The notes under the pieces were generated by a model. The model searched no databases and was not told where the DNA came from. It worked only from the letters and a program-made list of their open reading frames with translations. A DNA stretch of 64,000 bases, from contig OZ244931.1 in the NCBI GenBank assembly GCA_965222215.1, positions 124,001 through 188,000 on the forward strand, read 5' to 3'. Positions 9,201 to 16,598 of the stretch are shown piece by piece (position 1 is the first letter of the stretch; the number at the start of each line of letters is the position of its first letter). This DNA comes from JABJAG01 sp965222215. Lineage in GTDB: Bacteria > Pseudomonadota > Alphaproteobacteria > UBA6615. The position numbers and the translations under genes were made by a program.

Positions 9201-10055
9201 GAACGGCCCCCGATCGGTCTCGGCGCCCGGTGCGGAAAGCGCGAACCCGGTGGCGTTCAGGATGATGTCGGGAGTTGCTGCCGCGAAGGTGCGGGCGAGG
9301 ATTTCGGCGGCAACCGGGTCCTTCAGGCTCGCGGCGTGGACCGGCAGCGGGTTCAGGCCCTGCGCGCGCAGTTCGGCGATCAGCCCGTCGACCGGCGCGA
9401 CGTTCGCAGCCTGGACGAGCGCCCGGTAGAACAGGATCGCGGCGACAGGGGCGTCGGGGATCCATTGCGCACGTACCTCGTCGAGCGAGATTTCACCCGC
9501 GCCCGGCCAGTAGAGCCCGGCGCGCATCAGTGAAGCGGGTTCGTTCCAGTCTGTCTGGTGATCGAGCAGGCTCGCTGCGAAATCGAGGAATCCGGTGGCG
9601 TTCGGCACGCCGCCATGCACGAGGTACTGCCATAGCCGGTGGGTGGCGTCGGCGTCGAGGGTCGACAGGCTGGCGAGTTCGGCGTCGGGCTGGTCGTCGC
9701 CGGGCAGGAAAGCGACCGGAATATCGTGGGCGCGGCAGACGTTCGCGAGTTCGTCGACCCCGTACGACCAGTAGCCCCGCCCCCCGAGCAGGCGGCACAC
9801 GACCAGCCTGGCGTGGCGCACGATCTCGTCGGTATAGAGGTCGACCGACATGTTGTGGCCGAGGCGCAGGTAGTTCGCGAGCCGCAGGGTCGGCGCGCCT
9901 GGGTCGCGTTCGAGGCGCGCCCGGTTGGCGGCGGCCAGGGCCGCGATCTCCGTGTCCGCCGCCGTCAGCACGACGATGTCGCCCGGGGTCTGGCCCAGGT
10001 CGATGGCTTCCGAGCCGTCGTCGACGGCGCCGGGCGCTGCAGCCAGCAGGTGCAT
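6261..10055 (-). CDS. cobN: Cobaltochelatase large subunit CobN
   Basis: CobN is the 1264-residue large subunit of the ATP-dependent aerobic chelatase that inserts cobalt into hydrogenobyrinic acid a,c-diamide. The whole length matches the CobN/BchH family, including the HFGKHGNLEWLPGK and WGTSNMRTGGDDIAQ segments and a C-terminal EISRIVRARVTNPKWI stretch. The partner subunits CobS and CobT of the chelatase are not in this window; the cobS and cobT annotated here are the unrelated nucleotide-loop genes. Its ATG shares one base with the cobW stop (TGATG). Confidence 0.96.
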   Translation of the reverse strand: MHLLAAAPGAVDDGSEAIDLGQTPGDIVVLTAADTEIAALAAANRARLERDPGAPTLRLANYLRLGHNMSVDLYTDEIVRHARLVVCRLLGGRGYWSYGVDELANVCRAHDIPVAFLPGDDQPDAELASLSTLDADATHRLWQYLVHGGVPNATGFLDFAASLLDHQTDWNEPASLMRAGLYWPGAGEISLDEVRAQWIPDAPVAAILFYRALVQAANVAPVDGLIAELRAQGLNPLPVHAASLKDPVAAEILARTFAAATPDIILNATGFALSAPGAETDRGPFAGTNAPVLQVVFAGSDADNWRDGANGLSARDIAMNVALPEVDGRILSRAVSFKGASRRDNDAQTDIVSYEPVPDRIGFVAALAANWARLRRTPAADRRVALILANYPNHDGRIGNGVGLDSPAGAVSALKAMDAAGYRLDDIPADGDALVRRLQDGPTNAGTAGRKIDETLPLPDYEIFFAGLPAAVRRAVTDRWGPPEADPMFLPGHTDCGAFAISAYRCGHVAVALQPARGYNIDPAASYHDPDLVPPHNYLAFHAWLRETFAAHAVVHFGKHGNLEWLPGKAVALSQECFPEAALGPLPNIYPFIVNDPGEGTQAKRRAGAVVVDHLTPPLARAETYGPLKDLEALVDEYYEAANVDPRRLKILSAQILELVRETGIDRDLGFAADADPSEADALARLDGYLCELKELQIRDGLHVFGQSPEGDLRTGLLTALARLPRGSSETGDASITRALAADLGLDFDPLDCDFAAPWDGARPGVLDDDIPWRSTGDTVERLELLAERLIAGAQKPEPGWSRTPAVLETVERNLAPAVDASGKAELDGLLTGLDGRFLAPGPSGAPTRGRPDVLPTGRNFYSVDTRTVPTPAAWELGWKSAQLLVETHAQAHGDWPTAVALSAWGTSNMRTGGDDIAQALALIGAQPSWDSASRRVTGFEIMPVSVLDRPRIDVTLRVSGFFRDAFPGLVDLFDSAVAAIAAIEDESPRDNPIAARVAEDIASALEKGIPEADARREATYRVFGSKPGAYGAGLQALIDEKGWNDAGDLARAYIAWGGWAYGAGTGTGNANAYGVPAQKTFANRLSHVEAVLHNQDNREHDLLDSDDYYQFEGGLTAAVEAESGTRPVVYHNDHSRPFAPAVRTLEDEISRIVRARVTNPKWISGVMRHGYKGAFEMAATVDYLFAFAATTGAVRDDQFDAVHAAFLDDPDVRQFLADHNPEALREMAARFLEAIERGMWQARSNSAYARLNELARTNVETPA

Positions 10056-11074
10056 CAGCGGATGGCGGCCTCGATCGCCGCACGGTCCATGCCGGCCCGG
10101 CCGATCACCACGAGCTCGGTGTCCGGGGTCTCGCCGGCGGCCCAGTCGCGGTCGTAGTAGCGCTGGAAGCGGGTGCCGACCCCCTGCACGACAAGCCGCC
10201 GGGATTTGCCGGGCACGTGAATGAAGCCCTTGATGCGGAAGATATCGTGGTTCTGAACGGCCTCCGCGAGCCGGGCCTCGAGAGCGTCGGGGTCATTGAT
10301 ATCGCCGAGCGAGACCACGAAGCTGTCGAAGTCGTCATGGTCATGGTCGTCGTCGCCGTCGTGATGGCTTGGGCGCGATTCCAGGTCGTCCTCGGCACCG
10401 GCTCCGAGGCCGAGCAGGATTGCCGGGTCCAGCCGCCCATGGGTGGCGGCCACCGACTTCACGCCGGGTCGCCGGTGGGGCGCGAGCGCGGCGTCCACGC
10501 TCGCGGCATCGCCGTTCACGAGATCGGCCTTGTTGACGACCAGCAGGTCGGCGCAGCTCACCTGGTCGACGAACAGTTCTTCCAGCGGGTTGTCGTGATC
10601 GAGCGACGGGTCGTCCGCCTGGGCCTGGGCGACGGCTTCGGGATCGTCGGCGAAGCGTCCGTCGGCGACGGCGGCCGCGTCGATCACCGTCACCACGCCG
10701 TCGACGGTCGTGCGGGCGCGTACTTCCGGCCAGGCAAAGGCTTTCACCAGCGGCTTGGGTAGCGCGAGCCCCGAGGTCTCGATCACGATGTGGTCGGGCG
10801 GATCGGGCCGGTCGAGCAGCGCGGTGATGGTCGGCAGGAAATCATCGGCGACGGTGCAGCAGATGCAGCCGTTGGCGAGTTCGACGATGTCATCCTCTTC
10901 GCAGCCCGGTATGGCGCAACCCTCGACGATGCCTCGGTCGATACCGAGGTCGCCAAACTCGTTGATAACGAGCGCAATACGCTTGCCCCCGGCATTCTCC
11001 AGCAGGTGCCGGATCAGGCTTGTCTTGCCGGCACCGAGGAAGCCGGTGACGACGGTGGCGGGGATGCGTTTCAT
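10055..11074 (-). CDS. cobW: CobW-family GTP-binding metallochaperone
   Basis: A G3E-family GTPase thought to deliver cobalt to CobN. It shows the P-loop GFLGAGKT (11-18), the metal-binding CxCC motif at residues 70-73, the guanine-recognition motif NKAD, and a His/Asp-rich linker (SHHDGDDDHDHDD) before the C-terminal CobW_C domain. Position directly before cobN is the classic arrangement and supports a cobalt rather than a zinc role. Confidence 0.95.
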   Translation of the reverse strand: MKRIPATVVTGFLGAGKTSLIRHLLENAGGKRIALVINEFGDLGIDRGIVEGCAIPGCEEDDIVELANGCICCTVADDFLPTITALLDRPDPPDHIVIETSGLALPKPLVKAFAWPEVRARTTVDGVVTVIDAAAVADGRFADDPEAVAQAQADDPSLDHDNPLEELFVDQVSCADLLVVNKADLVNGDAASVDAALAPHRRPGVKSVAATHGRLDPAILLGLGAGAEDDLESRPSHHDGDDDHDHDDFDSFVVSLGDINDPDALEARLAEAVQNHDIFRIKGFIHVPGKSRRLVVQGVGTRFQRYYDRDWAAGETPDTELVVIGRAGMDRAAIEAAIR

Positions 11075-11110
11075 GATGGCTCTCTTGTGACGCTCGGTTG
11101 GGCGTTCCGG

Positions 11111-11170
11111 CCCTCATACTTCGTCAGGCTCAGCATGAGGGCCTCAGCCTGAGCTTGACGAAGGGCGAGG
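11111..11170. repeat. Intergenic palindromic repeat element
   Basis: Two 22-base arms (11119-11140 and 11142-11163) are near-perfect inverted copies of each other separated by one base. The consensus resembles cttcgtcaagctcaggctga, a family of small intergenic palindromes common in proteobacterial genomes. The element forms the 3' end of cobP: the last codons and the TGA stop of that gene are read from it. It could also act as an mRNA-stabilising or attenuating hairpin before cobW. Confidence 0.8.
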
Positions 11171-11755
11171 CCCGACGTGTTTGAGTGAAATCGGAAGGCC
11201 TGCCGCGACGAAGTCGACCCGGTCGGCCTGGCTGGCGATCTGCTGGTTGAGGCGTCCGGCGGCATCGCGGAATTCGCGGCCCAGTTCGGTGCCGGGCACA
11301 ATCCCGAGCCCGACCTCGTTGGAGACGCACACGACCGGGCCGCGCGCCCGGTCGAACGCATCGCGGAGAGATTCGGTTTCGGCTTGAACGTCGAGGTCCG
11401 CGTGCATGACGTTCGACAGCCAGAGGGTCAGGCAGTCGACCAGCACTGGCTCGCCGCTGGCTGTGGTGTCGACCACCGCGTCGCCCAGCGCAAGCAGCGT
11501 CTCGACGGTGCGCCACTGGTCACCGCGGCGCGCACGATGGTCGGCGATCCGCTGCGCCATTTCCCGATCGGCGGCTTCGGCGGTGGCGACATAGGTGGCC
11601 CGGCGCGCTTTCGTGTCGGCGTCCAGGTGGGCGACGATCAGTGCCTCGGCGTGCACGCTCTTGCCCGAGCGCGCGCCGCCCAGGACCAGGGTGAGGTCCG
11701 GGAGCCGGTCATCGGGCCGGGCATTGTCGTTCGAACTCGAACCTTGTGCTTCCAA
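11144..11755 (-). CDS. cobP: Bifunctional adenosylcobinamide kinase / guanylyltransferase CobP
   Basis: A CobU/CobP enzyme that phosphorylates adenosylcobinamide and then activates it with GTP. The P-loop GGARSGKS covers residues 26-33, and VDCLTLWLSN and VSNEVGLGIVP are family hallmarks. The start is a TTG at 11755, supported by a strong AGGAGG nine bases upstream and by the riboswitch that ends just before it. The extreme C-terminus (PSSSSG) comes from the intergenic palindrome. Confidence 0.94.
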   Translation of the reverse strand: MEAQGSSSNDNARPDDRLPDLTLVLGGARSGKSVHAEALIVAHLDADTKARRATYVATAEAADREMAQRIADHRARRGDQWRTVETLLALGDAVVDTTASGEPVLVDCLTLWLSNVMHADLDVQAETESLRDAFDRARGPVVCVSNEVGLGIVPGTELGREFRDAAGRLNQQIASQADRVDFVAAGLPISLKHVGPRPSSSSG

Positions 11756-11799
11756 GACGCCGTTCCTCCTCCCGAGGGCCGGGTGCGCGTTTATCGTGC

Positions 11800-11968
11800 G
11801 CCGAAGAGGTCTCCTGGCTTCGGATCGTCGGCCCGGGCGCGTCCTTCCCGGCGAACTTGTCGCCAGTGGATATCGCGCACGGCCTCACCGCTACAGTTGC
11901 GGGGGCAGCGCCGGCATTGGATCGCTCGTTGTAGGACGGGCGGGCCGCACCGGACTTCCCTGTTTCAG
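11800..11968 (-). promoter_or_regulatory. Cobalamin (AdoCbl) riboswitch
   Basis: Read on the minus strand, the order of conserved blocks is exact: a GGGAAGTCCGGTGCGG 5' box, the core GCTGCCCCCGCAACTGTA, a CCACTGG block, GGGAAGG, and the B12 box AAGCCAGGAGACC. The box ends 45-50 bases before the TTG start of cobP. The 5' end lies on the stop codon of cobC, so the switch is likely internal to the transcript and controls cobP-cobW-cobN-cobO-cobQ. Confidence 0.95.
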
Positions 11969-12642
11969 CGCTGCACCATTGCTAGCATGGCCGTGTGATC
12001 CGGGGCCAGCGTCGAGTCCATCGTCGGGATCTGGTTCATGTGGAAGACCGCCCACGCCCCCTCCGGATGGCTCGGCGTCGGTCCGAAGCGGTCGATCCGG
12101 GTGACCGAGCAGTTGTCGATCTGGCAGGCCAGCGCCGCCTCGGGGTCGAGGCCCAGCGCGTGGCCGATGGCGGCGCGGATCGTCCCGCCATGGGTGACCG
12201 AGACGATATCGCGCCCGATATGCGCTTGCGTCAGTCGGTCGATGACGGCGGCGACACGCACCATCAGGTCCGCGAAGCTTTCGCCGCCCGGTGCTGCCGT
12301 ATGTGCGGGCGCGAGCCAGAACATGTGCTTCGGGTCCAGTTCAGCGAACACCTCCTCGCGCAACCGCCCCTGCCATTCGCCGAAATTCTGCTCGGCGAGG
12401 TCTTCCTCCACGTGGGGCTCGGGCAATTCGAGGCCGGCGGCCTGGATCGCCTTCGCCGTCTGGTGGGTCCGCTGCAGGTGCGACGTCACGAGGACGGCCT
12501 CCTTCGGGAGGAACCGCGCCAGCGCGGCGTAGGTCGGCGGGTCGTCGGTGTCTGCCAGCGGGTCGGTGTTGCCGTAGATCCGCCCGCCGGTCGAGCGGAC
12601 CGGGGCGTGGCGCACCCACCACCAGCTTGTGCGTTGGGTCAT
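11965..12642 (-). CDS. cobC: Histidine phosphatase family protein, probable alpha-ribazole phosphatase
   Basis: A 225-residue phosphoglycerate-mutase-like phosphatase with the catalytic RHA motif (His 12), and a second His in VTHGGTIRAAIGHALGL. It begins as ATGA over the cobS stop. Co-transcription with cobS argues for removal of the 5'-phosphate from alpha-ribazole or cobalamin phosphate (CobC role). A general sugar or nucleotide phosphatase cannot be excluded from sequence alone. Confidence 0.82.
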   Translation of the reverse strand: MTQRTSWWWVRHAPVRSTGGRIYGNTDPLADTDDPPTYAALARFLPKEAVLVTSHLQRTHQTAKAIQAAGLELPEPHVEEDLAEQNFGEWQGRLREEVFAELDPKHMFWLAPAHTAAPGGESFADLMVRVAAVIDRLTQAHIGRDIVSVTHGGTIRAAIGHALGLDPEAALACQIDNCSVTRIDRFGPTPSHPEGAWAVFHMNQIPTMDSTLAPDHTAMLAMVQR

Positions 12643-13502
12643 ATCAGACGCCCCAGAAGTGTGGCCTCGGGCAGGATGACGGCGCTGGCCGCGACGATGG
12701 CGGCGGTCTCCGCGACCTGCTGGCCGGCGCCGAGCACGTCGCCGGTCTGTCCGCCGATCTGTTTCAGGGCGACCCAGCCGACGACGAATGCGCCCAGCCC
12801 GCCGGCAGCAAGGACGACGACGAAGCCGAGACCCGCCGGGTTGAGCAACACCAGCGCCGCGAGCGCGGCCCCGAGCAGCAGCCCGGTCCAGCTTGTGCCT
12901 TCGGCGGGCGTGCCGGCTCCCGCGCCGAGGCCGTCGCCGCGCGCCGGTTCCAGCCAGCGCAGGGTCGGCGCGAACAGCGCACGGCTCCAGGTGGCGGCAG
13001 CGATCAGTGCGGCGGCGGCCGCGCTCGGGCTGACTTCGGCGATCGCGCCGAGCGCCGCGATCTTTGTGAGAAGGACGACCGCGAGCGTGACCACCCCATA
13101 GGTGCCGAGGCGGCTGTCGCGCATGATCCGGAGCTTGGCCTCGCGGTCGCCGCCGCCGCCGAAGCCGTCGGCGATGTCGGCCAGGCCGTCTTCGTGCAGC
13201 GCGCCGGTGAGCCAGATAACGGCGCCCAGCGCCAGGGTCGCGGCGGCGTAGCCCGGCACGCCCAGCCAGGACAGCAGAACGAGCACGATCGCGCCCGTGC
13301 CGCCGATCCCGAACCCGACCAGCGGGAACAGCCACATGGCGCGGGCAAGCTGGCCAAGCGTGTCCAACGGTTCGATCGGCGTCTCGTCCTCGGTGTCTTC
13401 GTCGATCGCCGCGCGGGGCACCGGCAGCCGTGTCAGGAACGCGACCGCGAGCCGGAACTGTGCGGCCATCGAAAACGGTTCGGTTTCGGTGTTTGCATCC
13501 AT
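12639..13502 (-). CDS. cobS: Adenosylcobinamide-GDP ribazoletransferase (cobalamin synthase) CobS
   Basis: A 287-residue polytopic membrane enzyme that joins adenosylcobinamide-GDP to alpha-ribazole (phosphate). The diagnostic HEDGLADIADGFGGG segment, followed by MRDSRLGTYG, is present. The start is the ATG at 13502; the upstream open frame is antisense of cobT. It is divergent from cobT with 55 bases between the starts. This is the CobV of Pseudomonas naming, not the chelatase CobS. Confidence 0.94.
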   Translation of the reverse strand: MDANTETEPFSMAAQFRLAVAFLTRLPVPRAAIDEDTEDETPIEPLDTLGQLARAMWLFPLVGFGIGGTGAIVLVLLSWLGVPGYAAATLALGAVIWLTGALHEDGLADIADGFGGGGDREAKLRIMRDSRLGTYGVVTLAVVLLTKIAALGAIAEVSPSAAAAALIAAATWSRALFAPTLRWLEPARGDGLGAGAGTPAEGTSWTGLLLGAALAALVLLNPAGLGFVVVLAAGGLGAFVVGWVALKQIGGQTGDVLGAGQQVAETAAIVAASAVILPEATLLGRLI

Positions 13503-13557
13503 GGCGGACTTATAGGACAACGCCCGTCTTTCGGAAACGGCATCGGCGAACGGCCCC

Positions 13558-14631
13558 ATGAACGACGGCAGCAACAGTGGAAACGGCGCGAACGGCAGCA
13601 ACGGGTCGGGCCGTGGCGACGGCCCGGACTTTGCCGAAATCCGCAAGATCATTTCCGAATTTCCCGCGCCCGACGTCGAGGCGGTCCTGCAGACCCGCGA
13701 ACGGGATGCGACCTTGACCAAGCCGCCGGGATCGCTCGGCCGCCTGGAGGAAATCGCCGAATGGGTCGCCATGTGGCAGGGCCGCACGCCGCCGAACGTG
13801 ACCCACGCGCGGGTCGCCGTGTTTGCGGGCAACCACGGTGTGGCGGCGCGGGGCGTCTCGGCGTACCCGTCCGAGGTGACCGGACAGATGGTGCAGAACT
13901 TCATCGCCGGCGGCGCGGCGGTGAACCAGCTCACCGAGCTCGCCGATGCCGACCTGCGGGTCTACGAAATGGCGCTGGAAGCGCCGACGGCGGATTTCAC
14001 GGAAGGTCCGGCGCTGAGCGAGGAAGATACGGCCCGCGCCATCGCCTACGGAATGATGTCGGTCGAGGCGGGGGTCGAGCTCATGGCCTTCGGCGAGATG
14101 GGCATCGGCAATACGACGTCGGCCGCGGCGTTGTGTCATGCGCTCTACGGTGGCGCGGCCGCGGACTGGGTGGGGCCGGGTACTGGCGTGTCAGGCGATG
14201 CCTATGCGGCGAAGGTCGCGGCCGTGGAAGCGGGCGTTGCGGCCAACGCCGATCTGCTTGGCGACCCGCTGCAGGTGCTGCGCGCGCTGGGCGGACACGA
14301 GATCGCGGCGATCGCCGGCGGGATCGTCGCCGCGCGGCTGGCCGGCGTGCCGGTGCTTCTCGACGGCTACACCTGCACCGCCGCCGCCGCGGTTCTGCAC
14401 GCGATCGACGAACACGCTATCGACCACTGCATGGTGGGGCATCTTTCCGCGGAGCCGGCGCACCGGGCGCTGTGCGAGAAACTCGACAAGGTGCCGCTGC
14501 TGGCGCTGGCGATGCGGCTGGGCGAAGGCTCCGGCGCCGCGCTGGCGATCCAGATCGTGCGCGCGGCGCTTGCCTGCCACACGGGCATGGCAACCTTCGA
14601 AAGCGCCGGGGTCAGCGGCAAGGCGAACTAG
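13558..14631 (+). CDS. cobT: Nicotinate-nucleotide--dimethylbenzimidazole phosphoribosyltransferase CobT
   Basis: CobT makes alpha-ribazole phosphate from 5,6-dimethylbenzimidazole. The family pattern is complete: KPPGSLGRLEE, AGNHGVAARGVSAYP, GEMGIGNTTSAAA and the catalytic Glu in LGEGSGAA. An extra Asn/Gly/Ser-rich N-terminus of about 22 residues is low complexity, and translation may begin there or slightly later. Its stop overlaps the next minus-strand gene through CTAG. Confidence 0.95.
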   Translation: MNDGSNSGNGANGSNGSGRGDGPDFAEIRKIISEFPAPDVEAVLQTRERDATLTKPPGSLGRLEEIAEWVAMWQGRTPPNVTHARVAVFAGNHGVAARGVSAYPSEVTGQMVQNFIAGGAAVNQLTELADADLRVYEMALEAPTADFTEGPALSEEDTARAIAYGMMSVEAGVELMAFGEMGIGNTTSAAALCHALYGGAAADWVGPGTGVSGDAYAAKVAAVEAGVAANADLLGDPLQVLRALGGHEIAAIAGGIVAARLAGVPVLLDGYTCTAAAAVLHAIDEHAIDHCMVGHLSAEPAHRALCEKLDKVPLLALAMRLGEGSGAALAIQIVRAALACHTGMATFESAGVSGKAN

Positions 14632-15044
14632 TCGCGATAGAGTTCGCAGTCCCATTCGGCCGATATCATGTAGCGGGTGACATCGGTCCACCGCCCCCGG
14701 CCGTCGACCACGATTCCCGACGCGTATTGAATCCCGTCGACGGTCATCAGTTCGTCGACCTGGAATGACCAGGTGCTGTTCACCATTTGCGCCCAGGTAT
14801 CCGTAACCGGGTCGTCCGGCGCGGGTGAGTTCAGGATCAAGACCGGTTCATCACGGCGGGGCGCGCAGGAGATGTAGTACTCCTTTTCCCGGTCGGGGCG
14901 CTCGCGGCCTTCGGCGGTGATGCAGTTTTCGCTGCAGCCTTCGATGTCCGGCGTCGAGTGCGCCCCGGAGGCGTTGAACATCAGGAAGGCTGCGCCGATT
15001 GCGCCCACAAGTCCAAGTGGCGAATGTCCGAGCAGAATTCTCAT
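14628..15044 (-). CDS. Small exported hypothetical protein
   Basis: A 138-residue protein starting with a signal-peptide-like stretch (MRILLGHSPLGLVGAIGAAF) and containing several Cys residues in the mature part (SENC, YYISCAP, WDCEL). The ATG at 15044 has GGAG six bases upstream; an upstream in-frame extension has no leader features. No family was recognised. It sits next to the GNAT gene on the same strand with 17 bases between them. Confidence 0.6.
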   Translation of the reverse strand: MRILLGHSPLGLVGAIGAAFLMFNASGAHSTPDIEGCSENCITAEGRERPDREKEYYISCAPRRDEPVLILNSPAPDDPVTDTWAQMVNSTWSFQVDELMTVDGIQYASGIVVDGRGRWTDVTRYMISAEWDCELYRD

Positions 15045-15061
15045 GCCACGCTCCGATATTC

Positions 15062-15586
15062 CTACCCGCAACTCACCGTTGGCAGATTCGGCCCGCCCGC
15101 GCGTTTGCTGCGGCGTTCGAACAGCAGCACGTCGCGCCATACGCCGTCGATGTGGCCGTAGCGTTCGCGCCGGCCGACCTCGCGGAAACCGCTCGCCGAG
15201 AGCAACGCGCGGCTGGCCGCGTTTTCCGCCATCACCTGGCCCTGCAGGGTCCAGTAACCTTCGCCTTCGGAGACCTCGATCTGGCGGTCGAGAAGCGCCG
15301 AACCGATCCCCTGGCGGTGCTCATCTGGACGAACGTAGACGCTGACCTCAGCGACCCCGGCCGCGCCTCACGTGTCCGGCACCGGCGACAGGGCCGCGAA
15401 ACCGAGCACGTCCCCGTCCGCGCCGCGTGCGACGATCCGCCCGATCCTCAGGTGTCCCGCGTGCCACGCGCCCCATCGCGCCGGCGTCGTCGTGAAGGCG
15501 GCGAGGCCCGTCGCCAGGCCTTCGCCATAGATGGCACGGACGGCAGGCCAGTCGTCCCGGGTCATGTCGTCGACGGAGAAGGTCAT
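15062..15586 (-). CDS. GNAT (PAT-type) N-acetyltransferase with one in-frame UGA
   Basis: Conceptual translation gives a full-length phosphinothricin-acetyltransferase-type GNAT of 174 residues, broken only by a TGA at codon 73 (15368-15370). Upstream is the normal N-terminal half (DWPAVRAIYGEG... ALSPVPDT); downstream, in the same frame, are GVAEVSVYVRPDEHRQGIGSAL with the acetyl-CoA loop, LQGQVMAENAASRALL and GVWRDVLLFERRS. From memory of the family, many relatives have Cys at the UGA position (RC..GGVAEVSVYV). A hairpin with loop AGGU follows 19 bases after the UGA. It is either a selenoprotein candidate, a recent nonsense mutation, or a sequencing error. The start has a weak ribosome site. 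Confidence 0.7.
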
Positions 15587-15629
15587 CTTCGGATTCGGCA
15601 GGCGTTGCGGGTGGGCCTAATGTTGGCAC

Positions 15630-15655
15630 AACGAACGCTCATAACGAACACTCAT
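15630..15655. repeat. 13-bp direct repeat before the cupin gene
   Basis: aacgaacgctcat is followed immediately by aacgaacactcat, one mismatch in 13. It lies 17 bases before the cupin ATG, just ahead of the GGGGAGG ribosome site, and could be a tandem regulator site. Confidence 0.5.
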
Positions 15656-15671
15656 AAGGGGAGGAACAATC

Positions 15672-16250
15672 ATGGCTAAACCGATCCGCCGCGTGGTGAT
15701 GGGCCACGACGAGGACGGCCGCGCGGTTGTCAAATCCGACGGGCCCGCGCCCTTTGTCCACATCAACCCGCGCGACGAGAATGACTGGTCGACCGATCTC
15801 TGGCGCACGTCCGAGACGCCGGTGAAGATCGTGCCTGAACACGAGGAACCGACCCTCGGCCCGCGCCGCCAGATGCCGCGGCCGAACGGTACCGTGTTCC
15901 GGATCAACCATTTCGCGCCCGAGAGCGAGGCGGTGCGCAACCGCACGGTCGAGGAGGCGCGCGCGGCGTTCCGCGCGCTGGGCAACGAGCCGGCCTCGAC
16001 CTACGGGCGCGGCGGGTCGCACCCGGCGAGCCACCGGACTGAGACCCTCGACTATGCGCTGATCCTGTCGGGCGAGATCACCATGATCCACGACGATGGC
16101 GAACTGCACCTGACCGCCGGCGACGTGGTGATCCAGTGCGGCACCAACCACGCCTGGTCGAACCGCTCGGACGCGCCGTGCGAGGTGATGTTCGTGCTGA
16201 TCGACGGTGAATTTGATCCGGATCTGGCGGCGAAGTTCCAGACGGACTAG
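15672..16250 (+). CDS. Cupin-domain protein
   Basis: A 192-residue single-domain cupin. The metal-binding motif is seen in SHRTETLDYALILSGE and the second motif in GDVVIQCGTNHAWSN, both in the C-terminal half. The N-terminal 90 residues have no recognised domain. A strong GGGGAGG precedes the ATG. Similar stand-alone cupins are annotated as generic dioxygenase-like or sensor proteins; the substrate cannot be inferred here. Confidence 0.8.
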   Translation: MAKPIRRVVMGHDEDGRAVVKSDGPAPFVHINPRDENDWSTDLWRTSETPVKIVPEHEEPTLGPRRQMPRPNGTVFRINHFAPESEAVRNRTVEEARAAFRALGNEPASTYGRGGSHPASHRTETLDYALILSGEITMIHDDGELHLTAGDVVIQCGTNHAWSNRSDAPCEVMFVLIDGEFDPDLAAKFQTD

Positions 16251-16253
16251 CCG

Positions 16254-16559
16254 TCAGGACGTGGCGTCTTGCTCGTGGGCGGCGATGCTGCCCTCGGTGA
16301 AGAGATACTCCTTCAGTTCCTTGTCGAAGTGTTCGTTATTCCGGCGCAGCCATTCGAGCGCCATCGCCGCATGCTCGATTTCCTCGCGCATGTTGTGGAG
16401 CAGGATGGCCTTGAGCTCGGCGTCCTCGCAATCGTCGGCGCGCTGGCGGTACCAGTCGACTGCCTCCAACTCTTCCATAAGCGAGACGATGGCGTGATGC
16501 ATCGACAGGGTTTCGGTGCTGAGCCGCTCGCGCGGCGCGTGCAGGGTGTCGCTGGCCAT
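16254..16559 (-). CDS. Encapsulated-ferritin-like (EncFtn) protein without targeting peptide
   Basis: A 101-residue helical protein matching the EncFtn ferroxidase family. All residues known from the Rhodospirillum rubrum protein appear with a constant offset of two: E30, E32, W36, Y37, E60 and H63. Family members normally end in a linker plus a short Leu/Gly/Ser encapsulin-loading peptide; this one stops soon after YLFTEG and has none. No encapsulin shell gene is next to it. It therefore may act free in the cytoplasm or be loaded in another way. Confidence 0.85.
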   Translation of the reverse strand: MASDTLHAPRERLSTETLSMHHAIVSLMEELEAVDWYRQRADDCEDAELKAILLHNMREEIEHAAMALEWLRRNNEHFDKELKEYLFTEGSIAAHEQDATS

Positions 16560-16598
16560 GGGGTAATCCTTTCTTTCGGGTGTGGCCGGAGCCGGCGG

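Noticed and set aside
15062..15629. Frameshift as the cause of the split GNAT gene
   Set aside because: Both halves are in the same frame; only one TGA codon separates them.
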